Below, piece by piece: positions 1 through 5,500 of a stretch of DNA of 5,500 nucleotides. The notes beneath the pieces were generated by a model. It saw nothing but the letters and a program-made list of their open reading frames with translations, searched no databases and had not been told where the DNA came from. Made by a program: the position numbers and the translations under genes. How positions within the stretch are numbered: the first letter of the stretch is position 1; each line of letters begins with the position of its first letter. The DNA comes from Gemmatimonadota bacterium (GTDB lineage Bacteria; Gemmatimonadota; Gemmatimonadetes; Longimicrobiales; Longimicrobiaceae), in contig JAFAYN010000360.1 of assembly GCA_019240375.1 (NCBI GenBank), forward strand, positions 1-5,500. The letters are read 5' to 3'.

Positions 1-404
1 AAGCCGAGCGAGTGGGCGCAGCGGACCCGCGCGACGCGGAGCGGGAAGCCGTCGTCGAAGTCGGGCTCCCACGGGTCGTGGTGAGCGACCGTGGTCACCC
101 CCGCGACCAGGTTCTTCCAGGCGCCGCGCAGCAGCGCCCGCCGCCGGGTGAGCAGCTTCCCCCGGGCGATCTCCAGCGCGTGGCGCTCGTGGATGTCGAG
201 CCCCCAGGCGTAGGCGTTGGGGTAGGGGGGATCGCCGAGCCGGCCGTAGTGGTTGCGGTGCAGGTGGTCGTGGGCGTTGACCAGCCCGGGGCGCAGCTCG
301 CCGCCGCGCACGGACAGGACGTGGTCGAAGGAGCCCTCCGGCGCGACGACGAGGCCGTCCTCCACCCCGACCGCGGCGTTGGCCGCCTCCACCAGGAACC
401 TCAC
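1..404 (-). CDS. amidohydrolase-superfamily enzyme, N-terminal part (3' partial)
   Basis: The first 134 residues of a metal-dependent hydrolase of the amidohydrolase superfamily (cytosine deaminase, chlorohydrolase and imidazolonepropionase relatives); the rest lies beyond position 1. A compact N-terminal segment (MRFLVEAANAAVGVEDGLVV) leads into ELRPGLVNAHDHLHRNHYGR (36-55), where H45 and H47 form the HxH metal-binding pair at the end of the first barrel strand. Then come GDPPYPNAYAWGLDIHERHA (57-76) and WKNLVAGVTTVAHHDPWEPD (96-115), the GxTT strand expected in this superfamily. The later metal ligands (His, His, Asp) are outside the window and cannot be checked. GTG at 404 overlaps the previous TGA as GTGA but has no clear ribosome site. 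A second GTG at 392, four codons on, has AGG six bases upstream and is a real alternative. Expected role: hydrolysis or deamination of a pathway intermediate. The substrate is unknown. Confidence 0.87.
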   Translation of the reverse strand, partial: MRFLVEAANAAVGVEDGLVVAPEGSFDHVLSVRGGELRPGLVNAHDHLHRNHYGRLGDPPYPNAYAWGLDIHERHALEIARGKLLTRRRALLRGAWKNLVAGVTTVAHHDPWEPDFDDGFPLRVARVRCAHSLG

Positions 405-1063
405 GGGACGACGCGGCGGAAGGCGAGCGCCAGCACCAGGGGGAGCCCCCGCTGCTCCTCGTAGGCCCCCAGGCGGTCCGCCCGGGCGTAGAAGGAGCGC
501 AGGACGGGGCCGACCCGCCCTTCCCGGCGCGCGTGGAGCCTGAGCCCGGCCGCCGCGGCGAGCGACGCGTGGGCTTCCGGCGCGTGGACGTGGTGCTCGA
601 TCTCGCGCACCCGGCCGTCCGCGTCGCGGAAGGTGCGGCGGTGCCCGGCGGCCACGGCGGCGGGGTGGAAGTCGGTCACCACCACCGTCCCACCCGGGCG
701 GCAGACGCGCGCCAGCTCCGCGTACACCGGGGCCGGGTCGGCGACGTGGCCGATGGCGAGGCGACACCAGGCCACGTCGAAGGCGGCGTCGTGGAGGGGG
801 AGGGCGCGGAGGTCCGCCGCGGCGAGGAGCCCGCCGCCGCTCCCGGCCAGCATCTCGGGAGTCAGGTCGATCCCCACGCCGAGCGCGGCCCCCGCGTCAC
901 GGAGGCGGCGCCCGGTGCCGCACCCCGCGTCCAGGAGCCGCAGTTCGGCGAGAGGCGGCCCCAGCGAGGCCACCAGGCGGTTTTCCAGGAAGCTGACCGC
1001 GGTCTCCGGCTCGTAGCGGGGGGCCCACAGCCGGTACGCTTCCTGGGCGGTGAGGGTGGTCAC
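401..1063 (-). CDS. class I SAM-dependent methyltransferase (220 aa)
   Basis: A short class I methyltransferase of the UbiE/BioC-like Methyltransf_11 type. It opens with AYRLWAPRYEPETAVSFLENRL (9-30), a cap helix typical of this group. Motif I is LLDAGCGTGRRL (43-54), the acidic residue is D66 in GIDLTPEM, and FDVAWCRLAIGHVADP (95-110) and LARVCRPGGTVVVTDFHP (117-134) are the following core motifs. A His-rich segment, REIEHHVHAPEAHASL (153-168), may line the substrate pocket or serve a structural role. The GTG start at 1063 overlaps the TGA of the radical SAM gene as GTGA, and GGAG lies seven bases upstream. The frame is open further upstream (to 1762), but that stretch lies inside the radical SAM gene and is not coding. 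The substrate cannot be assigned; malonyl-ACP or quinone methylation are family possibilities, not favoured by the context. Confidence 0.9.
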   Translation of the reverse strand: MTTLTAQEAYRLWAPRYEPETAVSFLENRLVASLGPPLAELRLLDAGCGTGRRLRDAGAALGVGIDLTPEMLAGSGGGLLAAADLRALPLHDAAFDVAWCRLAIGHVADPAPVYAELARVCRPGGTVVVTDFHPAAVAAGHRRTFRDADGRVREIEHHVHAPEAHASLAAAAGLRLHARREGRVGPVLRSFYARADRLGAYEEQRGLPLVLALAFRRVVP

Positions 1064-2574
1064 GTCGCCGCTCCGGCGGCGGCGCGGAGGTGCCCGTACG
1101 CCTGCCGGTCGTCCGGGGCGACCTGGGCCAGGCGTCGCACCGTCCGGAGCACGCGCGGGTCGGAGTACTCGCCGCGCTCCCAGCGCCGGTGGGCGAGGAT
1201 GCGGCCGAGCGCCTTCCCCCAGCTCCGGGTGCGCCCGTCGTGCACCGAGGGGAAGCGGCTCTTCAGCACCAGCTCGAAGTCCTCCACCCGCGCCTTGAGC
1301 CTCCGGTCGAGCCAGGGAACGTGCGGGTCCTCGTGGGTCATCCACGACACCCACTCCGGCTCGGTCCACTCCTCCAGCGTTGCCGGGGTGCCGGCCAGCG
1401 CGTCCACCCCGCCGTAGGTGCCGCGGCGCTGCGGGGTGGGGGTGTAGAAGTAGCTGATCAGCTCCATCGCCGGGTTGACCGCCTTGAGGCGGCGGACGAA
1501 GGCGAGGGTGTTCTCGATCTCCCCCTCCGGGTCGTCCGGGTCGCCGAAGACGAAGGAAAACTCGGGGATGATCCCGTGCTCCCGCGTCTTCGCCGCGACC
1601 TCCAGCACCTGCGCGGTGGTGATCCGCTTGTTCATCTTCCTCAGCACCTCGTCCGAGCCGGACTCGGCGCCGCAGAACACCATGGTCAGCCCGGCACGGC
1701 GGAGGAGGCGCCAGGTGTCGTCGGAAAAGCGCAGCAGGGCGTCGACCCGCGCCTCGCACCACCAGCGCAGCCCCAGCGGCTCCAGGCGCTCCGCCAGCTC
1801 GCGCGCGTGGTCCTCGCCCACGAAGAAGTTGTTGTCGTAGAAGTGGACCGAGTCCATCCCGTGCTCGCGCGCCAGGTAGCCCAGGTGCTCGGCGGTGCGC
1901 GCGGGGGGCTGCTGCTTCTCGCGGCTCCCGTAGACGGAGATCACCCCGCAGAACTTGCAGCCGTACGGGCAGCCGATGGACGCCTGGTACACCCCGGAGC
2001 GGCGCCCCAGGAAGGTGGGGTGGAGGTAGTCGTCCACCGGGATCTTGTGGTACGGCGGGGCGGGGAGTTCGGCGGGGCCGGCCCAGGTGCGCTCCGGCCC
2101 GATCCGGTGGCTCCTGTCCGCCCGGCGGAAGGCGAGCCCCGCCACCGTCTCCGCGTCGCGCTTCCCGTCCAGCACCTCCAGCAGCTCCAGGAAGGTGTGC
2201 TCCCCCTGGCCGCGCACCGCCCAGTCCACGTACGGCGAGTCCAGCACCGGCGCGGGGTACAGGCTGGCGAAGTTGCCGCCCCAGACCGTGGTGACCTCCG
2301 GGTAGCTCGCCCGGAGCCGGCGGGCGAGCGGGACGGCGCTGACCAGCTGCGGGCCGGGCATGACGGTGAAGGCGACGATACGCACCGGGTCCGGGCCGCC
2401 GCGCCCGGCCTCGATCCGCGCCGACAGCTCGCCGAACACGTCCACGCTGGGGCGGTTGCCGTCGACGATCTCCCAGGAGGTTCCCTCGGGGAGCGCGGCG
2501 CCGATCGCCATCAGGGAAAGGGGGAAGCGCCGGTTCTTGGGCCGGGTCGCCCTGGGGTTCACGAACAGGATCAT
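1060..2574 (-). CDS. B12-binding radical SAM enzyme (504 aa)
   Basis: A complete cobalamin-binding radical SAM enzyme of the BchE-like architecture. Residues 1-145 form the B12-binding domain: MILFVNPRATRPKNRRFPLS, then EIVDGNRPS, VWGGNFASLYPAPVL (97-111) and VDWAVRGQGEHTFLELL (116-132). A linker with ELPAPPYHKIPVDDYL (169-184) joins the radical SAM core, whose cluster ligands are C202, C206 and C209 in CPYGCKFC (DNA 1948-1971). Later core motifs are FYDNNFF (245-251), WWCEARVD (271-278), FCGAESGSDEVLRKMNKRIT (300-319) and FSFVFGDPDDPEGEIENTLAF. A C-terminal helical region (about 380-504) follows. No DxHxxG cobalamin-ligand motif is present. The ATG start overlaps the previous stop as ATGA, with AAGG four bases upstream; the length suits a full enzyme with nothing missing. 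Such proteins methylate unreactive carbons or perform ring-forming and oxidative steps. Substrate unknown; bacteriochlorophyll synthesis is not supported by the neighbours. Confidence 0.94.
   Translation of the reverse strand: MILFVNPRATRPKNRRFPLSLMAIGAALPEGTSWEIVDGNRPSVDVFGELSARIEAGRGGPDPVRIVAFTVMPGPQLVSAVPLARRLRASYPEVTTVWGGNFASLYPAPVLDSPYVDWAVRGQGEHTFLELLEVLDGKRDAETVAGLAFRRADRSHRIGPERTWAGPAELPAPPYHKIPVDDYLHPTFLGRRSGVYQASIGCPYGCKFCGVISVYGSREKQQPPARTAEHLGYLAREHGMDSVHFYDNNFFVGEDHARELAERLEPLGLRWWCEARVDALLRFSDDTWRLLRRAGLTMVFCGAESGSDEVLRKMNKRITTAQVLEVAAKTREHGIIPEFSFVFGDPDDPEGEIENTLAFVRRLKAVNPAMELISYFYTPTPQRRGTYGGVDALAGTPATLEEWTEPEWVSWMTHEDPHVPWLDRRLKARVEDFELVLKSRFPSVHDGRTRSWGKALGRILAHRRWERGEYSDPRVLRTVRRLAQVAPDDRQAYGHLRAAAGAAT
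1071..1074 (-). promoter_or_regulatory. Shine-Dalgarno site for the 220-aa methyltransferase
   Basis: GGAG on the minus strand lies seven bases upstream of the GTG at 1063, within the last Ala codons of the radical SAM gene. It supports the GTG start and the GTGA overlap rather than any longer reading of the frame. Confidence 0.55.
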
Positions 2575-3386
2575 GGGACCTTGCTCTGCCAGAGATCGAA
2601 GCGCGAGGGGGGACGGCGGCGGCGGAGCCGGGCCGCCAGGGGACGGACCTCGTACCAGAGGGGGTAGCGCACCCGGTGGCGCCGCCAGGCGAGCCCCAGC
2701 CCTGCGGAGGCCACGGCCAGCCGCTCGCGGGTGAGGAACTCGACGAAGGGGAGCGCCAGCAGCGCCTCGGCCCGCTCGCCGAAGCGCCGCGCAGCCTCCC
2801 GGCGCTTTTCCGCGACCATGGCGGCGCCCTCCGCCTCGCGGGCGTAGAAGGGGGAGTCGAGGATCACCACCCGCCCGCCGGGACGGACCGTTCGCGCCGC
2901 CTCGGCCACCACGGCGCGCAGGTCGAGCGCGTAGTGCAGCGAAGCGTTGAAGACCGCCACGTCGAAGCTCCCGGCACGGAACGGGAGCGCCTCGAAGGAG
3001 GCGGCCACGCGGTCGAAGGCCCCGGGCGTCCGCTCCAGGTAGCGTCCCGCCGCGCCGAGCCCGTCCACGTCGTCGTCGCGGACGTCGAGCGCGACGGCCC
3101 GGTGCCCGGCCAGGGCGGCGTGGTGGCAGAGCCACCCGTTGCCGGCGCCCAGGTCGAGGAGGCGGACCGGCTCCGCCTGCTCCGCGGCGGCCGGGGCCAG
3201 GACGTGGCGGACGAAGGCGTCGAAGCTGCGGGCGCGCACCTCCCACTGCCGGGCGAGAGGCCCAGAGCGGAGGTAGGGGAGCGAGAGCAGCTCCGCGAGG
3301 TCGTGGCCACGCCCCTCCGCCGCGCGGTGGGCGCCGTACTCGGCGCGGAAGCGCCGGGCGGGCGTCGCGGGACCGGCGGCGCTCAT
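2571..3386 (-). CDS. class I SAM-dependent methyltransferase (271 aa)
   Basis: A second class I methyltransferase, clearly different in sequence from its upstream neighbour. An N-terminal extension of about 70 residues (including FRAEYGAHRAAEGRG and LLSLPYLRSGPLARQWEVRARSFDAFV) precedes motif I, LLDLGAGNGWL (76-86). The ribose-binding acid is probably D101 in VALDVRDDD. FDVAVFNASLHYALDL (141-156) is the motif IV region, and VRPGGRVVILDSPFY (167-181) is the usual motif after it. The tail (about 182-271) carries an Arg-rich stretch (residues 253-258) and ends in a conserved-looking FDLWQSKVP. The ATG start at 3386 overlaps the preceding TGA as ATGA and has a strong GGAGAGGG ribosome site. The NASLHY segment and DSPFY resemble methyltransferases found beside B12 radical SAM genes, but that is recollection, not a search. 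The substrate is unknown. Confidence 0.9.
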   Translation of the reverse strand: MSAAGPATPARRFRAEYGAHRAAEGRGHDLAELLSLPYLRSGPLARQWEVRARSFDAFVRHVLAPAAAEQAEPVRLLDLGAGNGWLCHHAALAGHRAVALDVRDDDVDGLGAAGRYLERTPGAFDRVAASFEALPFRAGSFDVAVFNASLHYALDLRAVVAEAARTVRPGGRVVILDSPFYAREAEGAAMVAEKRREAARRFGERAEALLALPFVEFLTRERLAVASAGLGLAWRRHRVRYPLWYEVRPLAARLRRRRPPSRFDLWQSKVP

Positions 3387-4210
3387 CCGCCCTCTCCGGC
3401 CGGCGCATCGGTGCGCTCGAAGCGGTACAGGACGTGGTCGCCGAGCAGCGCCAGCGGCCGGGACGCGGCGCGGTCCAGCGCCTCCAGGGCGCGCAGGAGG
3501 CGCGGGTGCCCGGAGATCCACGGCTCGGCGGCGCTGGGGGGGACGAAGACCCCGATCCCGAGGCGGGACACCGGCCGGAACCAGGGCTCCATCGCGCGGA
3601 CGACCCGGCGCGGGCGGTGGTAGCGCACCGTGAACTCGCGCCCGCCCAGGCGCGCGGGGACGTCGCCGGGGGCGAGGCGGCGGAAGGCGGCGCGGAAGTC
3701 CCCGCGGGCGAGCTGCACGGCCACCTCTCCCGGGGGGAGCGGGCCGAACAGGACGAGGAGGAGCGGGGAGCCGGGGCGGAGGAGCCGCGCCAACCCCCGC
3801 GCCACCAGGGCCAGGTCGGGGACGCAGTTCAGCCCGGCGAAGTTGGAAAAGGCACCGTCGAACGCCCCCGCCTCGCCCCGGTCCGCGAGCCGCGCCATCC
3901 CTTCCGCGGGAACCACCTCGGCACGTGCCCCCGGCTCCTCGGCGAGCTTTCCTCGGGCGATCCGCACCATGGCGGGCGAGGCGTCGGTCATCAGCACCCG
4001 GCGCCCCTGGCGCGCCAGCCACAGCGCGTCCTCGCCCGTGCCGCCGCCCACCTCCAGGACGCGAGCCCCGGGCGGGAAGGCGTCGGCCAGCGCGGCGCGG
4101 ACCTGCCGGCGCTGCGCGGCGACGCTCAGCCAGGCGCCGTAGCGCCGGTCGAACGAGTCGGCGATGGCGTCGAAGGCGCGGGCGGCGGGGGGGATCGCGA
4201 GGGTGTGCAC
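3383..4210 (-). CDS. class I SAM-dependent methyltransferase (275 aa)
   Basis: A soluble class I (Rossmann-fold) methyltransferase expected to move the methyl group of SAM to an O, N or C atom of an unidentified small molecule. An N-terminal helical cap (FDAIADSFDRRYGAWLS, residues 13-29) precedes the SAM-binding motif I, VLEVGGGTGEDA (51-62). The acidic residue that usually binds the SAM ribose is D76 in LMTDAS. The post-motif segment FDGAFSNFAGLNCVPDL (117-133) is distinctive, and LLRPG (143-147) leads into the next strand. The C-terminal 100 residues are a substrate-lid-like region rich in Arg, Pro and Trp. GTG at 4210 is the only reasonable start: an in-frame TGA lies one codon upstream and no other ATG/GTG occurs in the first 30 codons. 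Only a weak GAG precedes it, so translation probably depends on ribosomes finishing the upstream radical SAM gene. Its stop overlaps the next start as ATGA. Confidence 0.9.
   Translation of the reverse strand: MHTLAIPPAARAFDAIADSFDRRYGAWLSVAAQRRQVRAALADAFPPGARVLEVGGGTGEDALWLARQGRRVLMTDASPAMVRIARGKLAEEPGARAEVVPAEGMARLADRGEAGAFDGAFSNFAGLNCVPDLALVARGLARLLRPGSPLLLVLFGPLPPGEVAVQLARGDFRAAFRRLAPGDVPARLGGREFTVRYHRPRRVVRAMEPWFRPVSRLGIGVFVPPSAAEPWISGHPRLLRALEALDRAASRPLALLGDHVLYRFERTDAPAGEGG
3390..3397 (-). promoter_or_regulatory. Shine-Dalgarno site for the 271-aa methyltransferase
   Basis: On the minus strand the sequence GGAGAGGG lies just upstream of the ATG at 3386, with its GGAG core seven bases from the start. 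It sits inside the last codons (Gly-Glu-Gly-Gly) of the preceding methyltransferase. This is the best ribosome site in the window and fixes the start at the ATGA overlap. Confidence 0.7.
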
Positions 4211-4213
4211 GGC

Positions 4214-5500
4214 TCAGCTCGCGGCGGAAAGGGGGACCGCCGCCTCCTCCGCGAGCGCGGCCCACCGCTCGTCGTCGCACCCTCCCGAGCGGGATTCCTC
4301 GTGCAGCGCGTCGCGGACGCGGCGGTAGAAGGCGCCGTCGTAGGTGCCGCGGAAGAGCATCGCCAGGTCGCCGGTGTCGTCCCAGTTGCGCTTTGCGCCC
4401 AGCTCGGAGCGGACGTTCTCGTAGAAGCGGGTCCCGGGGAGCGGGTAGGCCACGGACACCCCGATGTCGTCGGGGCGCTCGTCGCGGATCAGGTCGCGCG
4501 TCAGGAGCAGGTCGTCCCACGTCTCGGAGGGGTAGCCGAGCTGGACGAACCAGCACGCGCGGATCCCGCGCGCCTTCAGGGCGCGGGTGGCGGCGCGGGC
4601 CTCCTCCACGCTCGTCCCCTTGTCCATGGCGTCGAGGATCGCCTGCGAGCCGGACTCCACCCCCAGCCACACCTCCTCGGCGCCGGCCTCGGCGAGCGCG
4701 GCCACCACCTCCGGGCGCATCAGGTTGACGCGGGACTGGATCATGAACGGGGTGCGCGCGCCGCGAATCTTCACCTCGCGCGCGAAGTCCCGGATCCACC
4801 GAGGCGTCAGCCCGAAGATGTCGTCCGCGAACCAGACGTGGTCCGGCGCCACCTCGTCGCGGAGCCGGCGCAGCTCTTCCGCGACCGCGGCCGGGGAGCG
4901 CTGGGCGTAGCGCCGCCCGAAGATCGGCTTCGCGCACCAGTTGCACCCGTACGGACACCCGCGCGAGGTGACCATGTTCCACGAGAAGCGCCCGTGGGCG
5001 CCGGTCCAGGCGCGGCGGTACGCTTCCACGTCCACCAGATCCCAGGCGGGGAGGGGGAGCGCGTCCAGGTCGTGCAGCGGCGGCCGGGGGGTGGTGTGGC
5101 GCACGGCTCCGCTCCGGCCGGGGAGCGCCAGCCCGGGGATCCCGTCCAGCTCCGCGTCCGGGTCGGCGCTCCACGTCTCCGTCAGCTCCAGGAACCCGCT
5201 CTCCGCCTCGCCGAGGAGCACCGCGTCGGCTCCGGCGGCCAGGTACAGCGCCGGGCGGTCCGAGGCGTCGGAGCCGTTCACCGCCACGCGGCACCCCCGG
5301 TCACGGGCGGCGGCGATCATCTCCAGCGTCGCCTCCCTCATCCGCAGGGTGCACATCTTGGTGAGGAAGTTGAAGTTGTCCTCCAGGATCCCGACCACCG
5401 CCGGACGGGTGCGGTCCAGCGCGGCCTCGAACTCCTCCACCCCGGCGGCCAGCATGGCGTCGAACACCGCCACCTCGTGCCCGCGCTCGCGGAGGAGCCC
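4214..5500 (-). CDS. B12-binding radical SAM enzyme (5' partial)
   Basis: Likely a cobalamin-dependent radical SAM enzyme that reductively cleaves SAM at a [4Fe-4S] cluster for radical chemistry on an unknown substrate. The frame is open to the window edge, so 428 C-terminal residues are visible; the GTG at 5473 is internal, because the residues before it (GLLRERGHE) continue the first helix of a B12-binding domain. Visible residues 1-110 look like that Rossmann-type domain (GHEVAVFDAM, then GADAVLLGEAESGFLEL). A linker with LPLPAWDLVD follows, then the radical SAM core with the CxxxCxxC motif CPYGCNWC (residues 182-189, DNA 4934-4957), FADDIFG, and GVESGSQAILDAMDKGTS. No DxHxxG cobalamin-ligand motif is visible. 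About 20-30 residues are probably missing at the N-terminus. It ends three bases before the next gene, in the same frame. The superfamily is secure; reaction and substrate are not. Methylation, cyclisation and oxidation are all possible. Confidence 0.93.
   Translation of the reverse strand, partial: GLLRERGHEVAVFDAMLAAGVEEFEAALDRTRPAVVGILEDNFNFLTKMCTLRMREATLEMIAAARDRGCRVAVNGSDASDRPALYLAAGADAVLLGEAESGFLELTETWSADPDAELDGIPGLALPGRSGAVRHTTPRPPLHDLDALPLPAWDLVDVEAYRRAWTGAHGRFSWNMVTSRGCPYGCNWCAKPIFGRRYAQRSPAAVAEELRRLRDEVAPDHVWFADDIFGLTPRWIRDFAREVKIRGARTPFMIQSRVNLMRPEVVAALAEAGAEEVWLGVESGSQAILDAMDKGTSVEEARAATRALKARGIRACWFVQLGYPSETWDDLLLTRDLIRDERPDDIGVSVAYPLPGTRFYENVRSELGAKRNWDDTGDLAMLFRGTYDGAFYRRVRDALHEESRSGGCDDERWAALAEEAAVPLSAAS

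Noticed and set aside
401..1063. Assignment as BioC or UbiE
   Set aside because: Motif I and general layout match the broad family, but no biotin or quinone genes are nearby and the His-rich region is not a feature I know from either.
533..1417. A 294-codon plus-strand open frame opposite the 220-aa methyltransferase and the radical SAM gene end
   Set aside because: It has biased composition without domains, crosses a junction of two well-supported minus-strand genes, and has no ribosome site I can defend.
1060..2574. Assignment as BchE (bacteriochlorophyll E-ring cyclase)
   Set aside because: The architecture is similar, but no other photosynthesis gene is present and the same architecture is shared by many unrelated B12-radical SAM enzymes.
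1090..2667. A 525-codon open frame on the plus strand, opposite the 504-aa radical SAM gene
   Set aside because: The translation is low-complexity (Arg, Gly, Pro, Val, His) with no recognisable motif, and it is antisense to a gene with clear catalytic motifs. Long antisense frames are expected at this GC content.
2575..3408. N-terminal extension of the 504-aa radical SAM frame, giving a 782-residue protein
   Set aside because: The extra residues are an out-of-frame shadow of the 271-aa methyltransferase gene. The B12 domain begins exactly at MILFVNP (2574).
3925..4728. A 267-codon plus-strand frame
   Set aside because: Its translation is almost only Arg, Pro, Gly, Ala and Ser, which is the expected antisense product of GC-rich coding DNA.
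3387..5294. Long minus-strand extension of the 271-aa methyltransferase frame, giving a 907-residue protein
   Set aside because: The extension is Arg/Pro/Gly-rich out-of-frame reading of the upstream methyltransferase and radical SAM genes. The true start is the ATG at 3386 with a strong ribosome site.
1..5500. CRISPR arrays, tRNA/rRNA genes, insertion sequences, terminators or promoters
   Set aside because: Both strands are filled by six abutting coding regions. I saw no regularly spaced repeats, terminal inverted repeats, T-tract hairpins or RNA gene signatures, and no gap longer than three bases.

Overview
This window is a single, tightly packed block of six genes, all on the minus strand. 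The GC content is very high (well above 70% by eye), with strong G/C bias at third codon positions. Composition and protein style fit a high-GC bacterium such as a Gemmatimonadota/Longimicrobium-like or myxobacterial lineage. That taxonomic guess is weak, because no marker gene is present.

In transcription order (high to low coordinates) the genes are: (A) a cobalamin-binding radical SAM enzyme whose 5' end lies beyond the window edge (4214-5500); (B) a class I SAM-dependent methyltransferase (3383-4210); (C) a second, different class I methyltransferase (2571-3386); (D) a complete 504-residue cobalamin-binding radical SAM enzyme (1060-2574); (E) a third class I methyltransferase (401-1063); and (F) the N-terminal part of an amidohydrolase-superfamily enzyme that runs off the other edge (1-404).

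There is essentially no intergenic DNA. Junctions B/C and C/D overlap by the four bases ATGA, junctions D/E and E/F overlap by the four bases GTGA, and A and B are separated by three bases in the same reading frame. This is the signature of one polycistronic, translationally coupled operon. No promoter, terminator, RNA gene, repeat array or mobile element is visible, so the operon starts upstream of 5500 and continues past position 1.

The gene content (two B12-type radical SAM enzymes, three unrelated-looking methyltransferases and one metal-dependent hydrolase) reads as a tailoring cassette of a specialised-metabolite or unusual small-molecule pathway. The radical SAM enzymes would do difficult C-H chemistry (methylation, cyclisation or oxidation). 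The methyltransferases would alkylate O, N or C positions, and the amidohydrolase would hydrolyse or deaminate a C-N (or C-Cl) bond. No scaffold-building gene (PKS, NRPS, terpene synthase, RiPP precursor) lies inside the window, so the substrate cannot be read from this sequence.
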